Assembly: GCA_963756605.1 (NCBI GenBank)
Contig: CAVWOT010000010.1
Coordinates: 186,001 to 250,000 of the forward strand
Origin: Bog-159 sp963756605
GTDB taxonomy: Bacteria; Acidobacteriota; Terriglobia; Bryobacterales; Bryobacteraceae
Reading direction: 5' to 3'
Length of the DNA: 64,000 nt
Positions 27,697-34,598 of this stretch are shown one piece after another. The position numbers and the translations under genes are program-made. Position 1 is the first letter of the stretch, and every line of letters begins with the position of its first letter. The notes below the pieces were generated by a model. That model was given only the letters and a program-made list of their open reading frames with translations, was not told the DNA's origin and did no database searches.

Positions 27697-28803
27697 ATGG
27701 ATCGACTGCAGGTTTTTAAAGCAGCAAGTGTTGTACTTCTTGCATGTGGTTTAGCAAGCGCTCAAACCATTACCACATTTAGTATTCCGGGCGCGGGCAC
27801 AGGCGCCGGACAGGGCACGGGGGGCTTTGGCATCAACCCGCAGGGGACTGTCGTGGGATCCTACCTTGACGACAACAACGTTTTTCACGGTTTCCAGTGC
27901 GTTTCAGGCTGCGGTTCGCTCAGCACCATCACCAAGTATGACGCTCCGGACGCGGGAACAGGGGCAAACCAGGGCACTATCAGTTTCAGCATCAACCCGT
28001 TCGGAGTGGTTGTAGGTTACTACATTGATGCAAATAACGTGGCGCATGGCTTCGCGACTGCTCCTCCGTTCAAGAAATTCACCATTTTGAACGAGCCGGA
28101 CGCCGGGCAAGGCGCTGGCCAGGGCACTTTCGCGGGCAACGTCAACCTGGGCGGGGAGATCGCCGGATACTACATTGACGCAAACGGTGTGGCCCACGGC
28201 TTCGTCACGGCTCCGCCTTACCACACCTTCATTTCATACGATCCCGAAGGCTCCGTAAACACGTTTTCCGCAATCGCAAGCGCTCTCAACATAGAAGGGG
28301 CAGTGACGGGAACTTACGTTGATGCGACCGGCGCGCTCCACGCGTACGTGCGCGCTGCGGACGGCAAGATTGACGAATACAACGTGACGGGCGCAGGCAC
28401 AGGTTCCGGCCAGGGCACGTCACCGTCAAGCATCGACGACCTGGGAGGGATTGCGGGAAACTACATTGATGCGAGCGGCGTGAATCACGGGTTCCTGCGC
28501 CGTCGGTTCGGCGGCATCGCTACCTTCGACGTTTCGGACGCCGGAACAAGTTCCGGCCAGGGCACCATACCTGAAGGCATCGACCTGTTGGGGGAGATCA
28601 CAGGACAATACATTGACTCGAACGGCGTGAATCACGGCTTCGTGCGGCGTCCGTCCGGCGCCATCACCACCTTCGACGCTCCGGGAGCGGGGACGGGCGC
28701 TGGCCAGGGCACCCTTCCTGAGACCCCTAACATGTTTGGGGTGATCACTGGACAGTATATTGACGCAAACAATGTACATCACGGCTTCCTGCGGACCCCG
28801 TAA
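27697..28803 (+). CDS. HAF-like extracellular repeat protein
   Basis: The ATG at 27697 is preferred over 27670 because AGGAGG stands directly before it. It is followed by a signal peptide ('FKAASVVLLACGLASAQ'). The rest is seven repeats of about 45-50 residues with the pattern 'FD.PGAGTGAGQGT...GI...G.ITG.YID.NGV.HGF.R', close to the HAF repeat of secreted proteins. About 368 residues. The repeats probably form a beta-propeller or solenoid; function is unknown. A strong hairpin terminator follows at 28855. The 377-bp upstream gap is shared with the divergent HxlR gene, so HxlR control is possible. Confidence 0.85.
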   Translation: MDRLQVFKAASVVLLACGLASAQTITTFSIPGAGTGAGQGTGGFGINPQGTVVGSYLDDNNVFHGFQCVSGCGSLSTITKYDAPDAGTGANQGTISFSINPFGVVVGYYIDANNVAHGFATAPPFKKFTILNEPDAGQGAGQGTFAGNVNLGGEIAGYYIDANGVAHGFVTAPPYHTFISYDPEGSVNTFSAIASALNIEGAVTGTYVDATGALHAYVRAADGKIDEYNVTGAGTGSGQGTSPSSIDDLGGIAGNYIDASGVNHGFLRRRFGGIATFDVSDAGTSSGQGTIPEGIDLLGEITGQYIDSNGVNHGFVRRPSGAITTFDAPGAGTGAGQGTLPETPNMFGVITGQYIDANNVHHGFLRTP

Positions 28804-28854
28804 CCCCGAGCCTGGTAGACAGTGCGTCAACAGTGTAGGTTGATTGAAACCTTC

Positions 28855-28885
28855 AGCCGCCGGGCTCAACCCGGCGGCTTTCTTG
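28855..28885 (+). terminator. Rho-independent terminator of the HAF-like gene
   Basis: A perfect 10-bp stem AGCCGCCGGG/CCCGGCGGCT (28855-28864 and 28870-28879) with loop CTCAA is followed by TTTCTT, 52 bp after the stop codon. Confidence 0.88.
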
Positions 28886-28975
28886 ATTCATAAGCATCAC
28901 GAAGGATCTGTTGCAAACGGTCGCACTCCATGCGCGGCTCGGCACCAGCGCGAAGCCTTACCGGATTAAGGCGTA

Positions 28976-29248
28976 TCAATTTGCAGAACAAAGAACAACT
29001 TTCTGCAACGCGTGGCCTGCTAGCGTCAGCTGGTTGTTGCCGATGTTGCCGGATCCCTGGATGGTGTTGTTCTTGTTGGTGAGGGTGCCGGTGTTTGGCG
29101 ATCCAAAAATGTAGTTGTTGGCGCTGTTCCCCATGGACACCGTACCGCCGCCGGTCAGGGTCAGACTGCTGGAACCAATCAACAGTTCACTTATTGTACG
29201 GATACGCCCCTTTCTCACCGACTCCAGCGCGGGCGCTTTGCCTTTCAC
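28976..29248 (-). pseudogene. Fragment of an autotransporter-like beta-helix repeat protein
   Basis: The frame contains 'SSSLTLTGGGTVSMGNSANN', 'YIFGSPNTGTLTNKNNTIQG' and 'SGNIGNNQLTLAGHAL', the rung pattern of large passenger or filamentous-haemagglutinin-like proteins. No start, signal peptide or C-terminal domain is present. The N-terminal side joins the tail of a transposase-like piece ('KVKGKAPALESVRKGRI'), so this is a recombinant scrap. Confidence 0.5.
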
Positions 29249-29249
29249 T

Positions 29250-29494
29250 TTCCCTGTCGCCAGCGTCTGAGTTGCTGCTGCAAGTCGCGCAGTTTGCGGC
29301 GCGCCTTATTCAAACTGGCGGTCAGACCCTGGAGTTGCCTGCACGGACTGGTCAGGGGAGCCGGTGCGCGGGTGGGTACCAAGGACAACATAGCCGCGCA
29401 GCCGCAAGTCGTCGGCGATGGCCCGCTTTAAATCAGCCATCTCTGAGCGGTCAAGTACGAGGAGTGTAGATTCGAGTGGTTGCGGTCGGCCCAA
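29250..29494 (-). pseudogene. Possible transposase C-terminal remnant
   Basis: Two minus-strand pieces in different frames, 'STLLVLDRSEMADLKRAIAD' and then 'LTASLNKARRKLRDLQQQLR', read like one broken protein with a basic coiled-coil. The pattern recalls the middle part of IS1634-like or related transposases, but I cannot name the family with confidence. No catalytic residue can be placed. 29495-29921 holds no other recognisable gene. Confidence 0.3.
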
Positions 29495-29615
29495 TCATCT
29501 CGGAGCAGGCGACTTTCGAAGATCACGTTCCGGCGAGGAACCGCCGGGGAGAAGCTGGATAGCGCCGCCGTCGCCCTGGTTCTCGTAAAGGAAGTTCAAT
29601 TGTTGAGCCTATCTC

Positions 29616-29706
29616 TTGGCTTAACCCAGCCAGGAACTTCACTTTGGCATGCAAAGATGATACACCTATTGTCAAGCTCTGAAGAATCTTTTCTATCACT
29701 TCTATC
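29616..29706. repeat. Copy of the GloVer-gene leader sequence
   Basis: About 90 bp resembling 31453-31541, which lies directly upstream of the GloVer gene start. The most exact shared block is TGTCAAGCTCTGAAGAAT. There is no GloVer gene attached to this copy, which suggests a lost paralogue or a duplicated leader. Confidence 0.6.
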
Positions 29707-29921
29707 TGTCCACCCCAACTGATCTGTTATAGGCCAACGGCCTCCCAGACGGTTCTGGCGATTCCGTTCAGTCACAGCCCGCCGGATACGTGGGCGTGTC
29801 TAGACGGAGCATACCCCTGCCGCAAATGTTTTTACTAGAGTTATCCGGTGCCCCTTAAACCACATGTCGCCGTGGAGCCGTGCGGCTGTTCGGCCACGTT
29901 GACGAATTATTCCCCAGGATT

Positions 29922-31418
29922 CTATTCCACCACCCGGAAAGGTATATTGCTCGAAAGTGTCCCGCTGGGTGTGACCACTTGGACCGTACCGGTGGTCGCG
30001 CCTGCGGGTACCCTGGCCGCGATTGCGGAACTCGAAAACACTTTGAAGACACCCGCCGCAGTGCCGTTAAAGCTGACGCTCGACGCGCCGGTCAGATCGG
30101 TCCCCAGAATCTCGACGACCGCTCCCACTCTGCCGGAAGCAGTCCGGGTTTCCACAAACGGGGCAAGACCTGCAGACAGGCTGAATACCATGCCATAATC
30201 GACGTTGGCCCCGCCCCCCGCTGTCCCGTAGAAGTCACCGTTGGTGGCTTGGATCAACCCTGCGTCGGGGCCGTCGCCGTCCGGACAATCGGGGAAGACG
30301 CCTGCGGAGCAAAAGCTGTACAGCGTCGTCAGCTTACCGCTTGGAGTGATTTTGAAGATTGTCCCACAGCCGTAGGGAGCACAGTTGGTGCCGCCCTCAA
30401 ACGTTGTCCCGTAAAAGTCCCCATCGGTGGCCTCGATCAGCCCCGCTCGTGGCCCTTGGCCGTCCGTGCATCCGCTCTGGGAGCAGAAGCTGTATACCGT
30501 CGTCAACGTGCCACTCGGGGTGATTTTGAAGATTGTTCCACAGCCGTTGGGGGCAAGACAGTTGGCCCCGGTCCCGCCACCGGGCGTTGTCCCGTAGAGG
30601 TCCCCATTGGTGGCTTGGATCAGCGCCGCTGCGGGGTTTTCGCCGTCCGTACCATCGAAGCGATGTAGTGTCGTCAGCTTACCGCTTGGGGTGATTTTAA
30701 AGACGGTGCCGAGGCCCTTGGCCCCGGCGTACGACGTTGTCCCGTAGAAGTCCCCATTGGTGGCTTGGATCAGCGCCGCTTCGGGGTATCCGCCGTAGAA
30801 GCTGTATAGCGTTGTCAGCGTCCCACCCAGGGTGATTTTGAAGATCGTGCCACCGTCGTAGGCCCCGCCAGAGATCGTTGTCCCGTATAAGTCCCCATTG
30901 CTGGCCTGGACCAGCGCCGACCCAGGTTGTTGGCCGTCCGGACAATCGGGGAAGACGCCTGAGGAGCAAAAGCTGTGCAGCGTCGTCAGCGTGCCACTTG
31001 GAGTGATTTTGAAGACTGTGCCAAAGCCGGTGGTGCCGCCCGCACGCGTTATCCCGTAGAAGTCCCCATTGGTGGCTTGGATCAGCGGCGACTCAGGTTG
31101 TTGGCCGTCCAGACAATCAGGGAAGACGCCTGAGGAGCAAAAGCTGTGAAGCCTCGTCAGCTTACCGCTTGGAGTGATTTTGAAGATTGTCCCATCTATC
31201 TCGTCGGCTCCGCCGTAGTACGTTGTCCCGTAGAAGTCCCCATTGGTGGCCTGGATCAGCGCCGACGCAGGTTGTTGGCCGTCCTTACCATCGAAGCTGA
31301 ACAGCGTGGTGAACGTCTGAGCGGGAAGGGCAATCGCCGTCGTTGCACTCAGCACAAAAACGGCATATCCTTGCTTCCCCCAGTTTGGTTTGCCCAATGC
31401 GTTAACGATTCGTTTCAT
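29922..31418 (-). CDS. GloVer-type repeat protein with C-terminal IPT/TIG domain
   Basis: The ATG at 31418 ('MKRIVNALGKPNWGKQGYAV') precedes a signal peptide ending near 'IALPAQTFTTLFSF'. About eight repeats follow with 'ALIQATNGDFYGTT..GG' and 'GTIFKITPSGKLTTLYSFC'. After 'VFSLSAGLAPFVET' the protein turns into an Ig-like IPT/TIG domain ('GAVVEILGTDLTGASSVSF', 'PAGATTGTVQVVTPSG'), about 498 residues in all. The repeats form a predicted beta-rich solenoid or propeller; surface display or carbohydrate binding is an inference. A conserved leader lies upstream at 31453-31541. The truncated homologue at 1-1032 lacks the final domain. Confidence 0.88.
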   Translation of the reverse strand: MKRIVNALGKPNWGKQGYAVFVLSATTAIALPAQTFTTLFSFDGKDGQQPASALIQATNGDFYGTTYYGGADEIDGTIFKITPSGKLTRLHSFCSSGVFPDCLDGQQPESPLIQATNGDFYGITRAGGTTGFGTVFKITPSGTLTTLHSFCSSGVFPDCPDGQQPGSALVQASNGDLYGTTISGGAYDGGTIFKITLGGTLTTLYSFYGGYPEAALIQATNGDFYGTTSYAGAKGLGTVFKITPSGKLTTLHRFDGTDGENPAAALIQATNGDLYGTTPGGGTGANCLAPNGCGTIFKITPSGTLTTVYSFCSQSGCTDGQGPRAGLIEATDGDFYGTTFEGGTNCAPYGCGTIFKITPSGKLTTLYSFCSAGVFPDCPDGDGPDAGLIQATNGDFYGTAGGGANVDYGMVFSLSAGLAPFVETRTASGRVGAVVEILGTDLTGASSVSFNGTAAGVFKVFSSSAIAARVPAGATTGTVQVVTPSGTLSSNIPFRVVE

Positions 31419-31452
31419 TGATGTGCCCCTTTTTCTACATGATTCTCCCTTA

Positions 31453-31541
31453 TTGGCTAACCCAGCCAAAATCCTCATTTTCGATGCAAGAATCATACAC
31501 CCACTGTCAAGCTCTGAAGAATGTTTTCTGCCACTTCTACC
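31453..31541. repeat. Leader sequence of the GloVer gene, second copy at 29616
   Basis: Lies 35 bp above the ATG of the minus-strand GloVer gene. Read on the minus strand it contains TTGACA followed seven bases later by TATGAT. The spacing is too short for an ordinary sigma-70 pair. Conservation between the two copies suggests promoter or leader function. Confidence 0.5.
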
Positions 31542-31612
31542 CGTTGCCGTCCCGATCACTCGGTCCATGCAGGCTTGCCCAAGCAACAAATCAATCAGAT
31601 TGGCCATTCATT

Positions 31613-31867
31613 AAATGCGGGGAACTGGACTCGTTGCGCGCCGAATTACTGCGCAAAATGAAGCCGCTGGAGATCAGCGAATGCCCATTCTGCAACCTGC
31701 CAGAGACACGGCCCGGTCGATGGGGCGAAGGGCTAACGGCAGACAAGATGAAGGACTGCCGGTGGGTTCGCCCGGAATTGACCGGCCGGTTCGAGTTCCT
31801 GGAATGGACAGAGGATAGGCATTTGAGGCATAGCAGGTTTGTTGCGGATGTAGATGGCACGAGGTAA
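31613..31867 (+). pseudogene. C-terminal fragment of an ATP-dependent DNA ligase (LigD-like)
   Basis: The frame gives 'PLEISECPFCNLPETRPGRW', 'GEGLTADKMKDCRWVRPELT' and 'FEFLEWTEDRHLRHSRFVA', which matches the OB-fold end of bacterial ATP-dependent DNA ligases of the LigD/LigC type used in non-homologous end joining. The adenylation domain with the catalytic Lys is missing and no start fits. It is therefore a remnant; an intact ligase would have to lie elsewhere. Confidence 0.7.
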
Positions 31868-31969
31868 ACTGCCGCTGCGGGCCGCGTCCGGCTCATACGC
31901 TTCGAGCTAGTCGGCTCCGCGGTACAAACCTGCTGCCGGATGTAATTCTCAGGCAAGGGCGGTCGCGTC

Positions 31970-32389
31970 CTAAGCCGCTTTCTTCCGCGCAGCCTTCTTT
32001 CCCGCGGGCGCCGATTGTCCGCCCTCCGCCTTCTTCGCTGCCCATCGCTTTTTCATGGCCTCGGAGAGTGCCTTACGCGCCGCTGCGCTGAAATGTGGTT
32101 TTGGCCTGGCCGTCTTGGGCGGATTCGTCGCCTTCGCCTCGGGAGCGGCTTTGGATCCGCCCCTGATCTTCGCCCACCGCAGTTTTTGAGCTTCGCTCAT
32201 GCGCTTTATGGCGGCGGCACTGAGCTTCCGACCTTTACGCTTTGGCGGAGCTTGGTCGGCAACGGTTTCCGGACTACCAGTCAGCATCGCTCGCAACTGA
32301 GCAATTTCGGCGTCAATGCTTTTCTTTTGCGCTTCAAAGCCGGCGATGGCGGCTTCTATGATTTTCTTCGTGAGTTTAGCTGTCGGCAT
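31970..32389 (-). CDS. Small basic Lys/Ala-rich protein, DNA-binding-like
   Basis: About 139 residues from ATG 32389 ('MPTAKLTKKIIEAAIAGFEA'). An N-terminal helix with coiled-coil character ('QKKSIDAEIAQLRAMLTG') is followed by two copies of a basic motif, 'KLSAAAIKRMSEAQKLRWAK' and 'HFSAAARKALSEAMKKRWAA', and an Ala/Lys-rich tail ('GKKAARKKAA'). Similar short proteins are frequent in Acidobacteria; the motif resembles NUMOD3-like DNA-binding helices. Binding to DNA is inferred from charge and motif only. Confidence 0.65.
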   Translation of the reverse strand: MPTAKLTKKIIEAAIAGFEAQKKSIDAEIAQLRAMLTGSPETVADQAPPKRKGRKLSAAAIKRMSEAQKLRWAKIRGGSKAAPEAKATNPPKTARPKPHFSAAARKALSEAMKKRWAAKKAEGGQSAPAGKKAARKKAA

Positions 32390-32757
32390 TTGGATGGTTC
32401 TATGTTCCCCTGAACCATCTTGCCACACTGAAGCTCAACAGGATTAGAAGCGGTGTGACCGAAAAAATGCCGGAATCCGGCCCAAGATACGAAAGATACG
32501 CTTTGCCCGGCCGCCTCTTTTCCGACACTGGGCCGCATGCGCAGCACGGTGGATGTTGGGTCCGCGAGCCCGATCGCGACCGGGCTGCACGGCTTCCGCC
32601 GCGTGCACAAAGCATCCGCAACCGAGAACCATGCCGCCACGTGTCGCCCCACGTTCGCCCACGTTGCGCCGGCGGCACCCATCGCGACCAAATGGCTGGC
32701 TCACACCCGTGGTTGCGTTCGTCTCTGCGCTGCCGGCGCTGCCCTGTCTCGCGGAGC
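32390..32757. other. Intergenic stretch without a gene
   Basis: About 370 bp. Frames present on both strands show no family motif. No RNA or terminator was recognised. Confidence 0.35.
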
Positions 32758-33054
32758 TTACGGACGGTGCGAATTCAATGCCGCAGTCAGTTCCTTGCTC
32801 GGCTTGAAGTAGGCGATTCGTTTCGGCGGCACTTCAACTGGAGCGCCAGTTTTAGGATTGCGTCCCAGCCGGCCTGGCCTCTGCCGCGTATGAAAGCTGC
32901 CGAAGCCGCGGATCTCCACTTTGTCGCCGTTCCGAACATCGCGCGCCATGCTGCCTAGGATGGTTTCCAGGATGGTGCTGGCTTCGTGCTTAGTCGTAAC
33001 TGAGAACGTCGAGATGCGCTCAATCAGGTCCGATCTGTTCAGACCCCGTTCCAT
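32758..33054 (-). CDS. HU/IHF-family DNA-binding protein
   Basis: From ATG 33054 the protein has 98 residues: 'NRSDLIERI' at the start and the family signature 'GFGSFHTRQRPGRLGRNPKT', then 'PKRIAYFKPSKEL'. HU/IHF proteins form dimers that bend DNA and support recombination, replication and transcription. The frame is open further upstream into an integrase fragment ('GLRRSEVAALTMEHV'), so a longer fused product is formally possible. I chose 33054 because the family normally starts here and the upstream part has lost its own context. Confidence 0.88.
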   Translation of the reverse strand: MERGLNRSDLIERISTFSVTTKHEASTILETILGSMARDVRNGDKVEIRGFGSFHTRQRPGRLGRNPKTGAPVEVPPKRIAYFKPSKELTAALNSHRP

Positions 33055-33114
33055 CTTTACATGGACTAGGTTCCCACAAAACGGCCCTCTGGGCGAGCCA
33101 CGACAAGGCTGGCC

Positions 33115-33256
33115 GGCTACGTGCTCCATCGTGAGCGCCGCCACCTCGGACCGGCGCAGCCCGCAGCCGAGGAGCACGGCGTTGATGGCGCGGTCGCGCA
33201 GGCCCTTGAGCATCGAGATATCCGGCGTGTTCAGCAGTGCCTGGGCCTGCTTCTGG
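33115..33256 (-). pseudogene. Tyrosine recombinase fragment in frame with the HU gene
   Basis: Reads 'QKQAQALLNTPDISMLKGLR' and 'LLGCGLRRSEVAALTMEHV', nearly identical to the fragment at 12700-12876 over the same positions, and contains the first catalytic Arg region. It stops after 'EHV' and shifts to unrelated sequence. The two remnants probably come from related elements. Confidence 0.75.
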
Positions 33257-33285
33257 CCCCCGGTCTCCCCAGAGCTTCCGCTGGT

Positions 33286-33742
33286 GCAGCGGAGGACCAG
33301 CGGAGGAAAGCACAATAGCCGCGTTCCAAACCAAGTGGCTAGCTCTCCGAAACCATGGCGGTGGTTAATAGCGATGTAATACCGAACTCCCTTTCCGCCA
33401 GTTTCGGAAAAGAACCGTTGGTCATCAAGTTACAAGCAAACCGCACGCCTCGAAACGGACGCGTAAAGCCGAACTCCAGTCGCGGCAGACTGGGGCGACC
33501 ACGAACCCCCTCCGATCTCAGACTGTTTCCCAGTGTGCCAACATAACCGGGTGCGGCTTTACGCCGAGTATGGGTGAGCGCCATTCAAACGGCAACTAAC
33601 AGATTCCAAATCCTTGTAGAAACAGCCGTCGTTATCGAATTCGGCTTTACGCCGACGCAAACTATGTTATGGCTCGGCTGCGCATCGCCATGGAGCTGGC
33701 ATGGCGGCAATACGTTGCTTTCCTCCGCTGGTCCTCCGCTGC
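33286..33742. repeat. 457-bp element bounded by perfect 27-bp inverted repeats
   Basis: 33286-33312 is the exact reverse complement of 33716-33742. Each end also contains a hairpin of form CCGCTG-3nt-CAGCGG (33278-33292 and 33736-33750). The interior has CGGCTTTACGCCGA twice (33554-33567, 33642-33655) and part of its inverse at 33461-33471, and no recognised gene. The element lies exactly where the carbonic anhydrase gene loses its C-terminus. This suggests a non-autonomous MITE or REPIN-like element. Confidence 0.7.
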
Positions 33743-34225
33743 TGCAGCGGTGGCGCTCCCAATCGGTCCGTCGCTTGCTTCGTGCATGAAGTGGACCACC
33801 ATATCATATGGTTTACCCCGAATGTACTCTTCGCTGGGACGGTGAAAATGGAACTGCGTTAATTGGTAACGCTTGCCTCCCGCTATCAAAAAACTTCCGC
33901 CTCCGGGTGCGTCGTGGTAGTTCACTCGGATCGTATAGCCATTGTTAATTAGATATTTGAGAGGGCCGCGTTTGTATTCGAATCGTATTGCACGGAGTTC
34001 AGCCATCTCCGCATCTCGAATGTCGATTGGAGATTGTTCCCCGCCGTTGCACGCGGCGTAGTCCGGATCCAGTTCAGCCCAGTGGGGCGCCCCGGTTGCC
34101 CCTTCGTAGCTCCAGCGTGTCTTCCACTGCGCTAGTGAATTCATAGGCAGCAGAACCCCCTCGACGAGCAGTAACACACAAATCATCCGACCTCTACTCA
34201 AATTGCACCCCACTTTTGCGCTCAT
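33662..34225 (-). pseudogene. Alpha-type carbonic anhydrase, C-terminus lost
   Basis: After a signal peptide ('MICVLLLVEGVLLPMNSLAQ', likely start 34186) the frame shows 'PHWAELDPDYAACNGGEQSP' and 'IDIRDAEMAELRAIRFEYK', then the zinc ligands in 'LTQFHFHRPSEEYIRGK' and the third His in 'DMVVHFMHEASDG'. Periplasmic alpha-carbonic anhydrases hydrate CO2 and have about 220-250 residues. Here recognisable sequence ends near 33770, where the frame enters the right inverted repeat of the 457-bp element. The final third, including the conserved substrate-pocket strand, is absent. Confidence 0.8.
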
Positions 34226-34598
34226 GACGCGGCCAGACCGCAGGGAGGCGCAAACCGCCGAGACCCATAGTTTCGCAGCGATCTATCCGCCCAGCCCGGA
34301 GCGTCCACACGCATACCTGGAATTATACAGCTGGTCGCCCGACGACAACTTGGTTGAAATCAAAGTATGGATGTTGAATCGAACGGCTTGCGTGGGCCGA
34401 CCGCCGCAGGGACAGCCCGGTCTTTGCGCCAGCCCGCAGACTGGCAACACCTTCGCCGCTATGACGCGCAGGCACTGTAGGGCTTCTTCACAATTCAGCG
34501 CGCGGTGCCCGGCGACCGGTTCCGGCGCCAGCCGTCCCGTTGTCCGTCGCCGCGACTGCCAGCGTATCGCGAAAAGATTAACGTGCGACCTAAGATCG
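34226..34598. other. Intergenic stretch without a gene
   Basis: About 370 bp between two minus-strand genes. No promoter, RNA or repeat was recognised with confidence. Confidence 0.3.

Noticed and set aside
28976..29494. Single gene spanning the beta-helix fragment and transposase-like tail
   Set aside because: The two pieces lie in different frames and belong to unrelated protein types, so they were listed separately.
32758..33315. 185-residue single protein
   Set aside because: The first 85 residues are a decayed integrase piece and repeat-derived sequence; HU alone from 33054 has the normal length.
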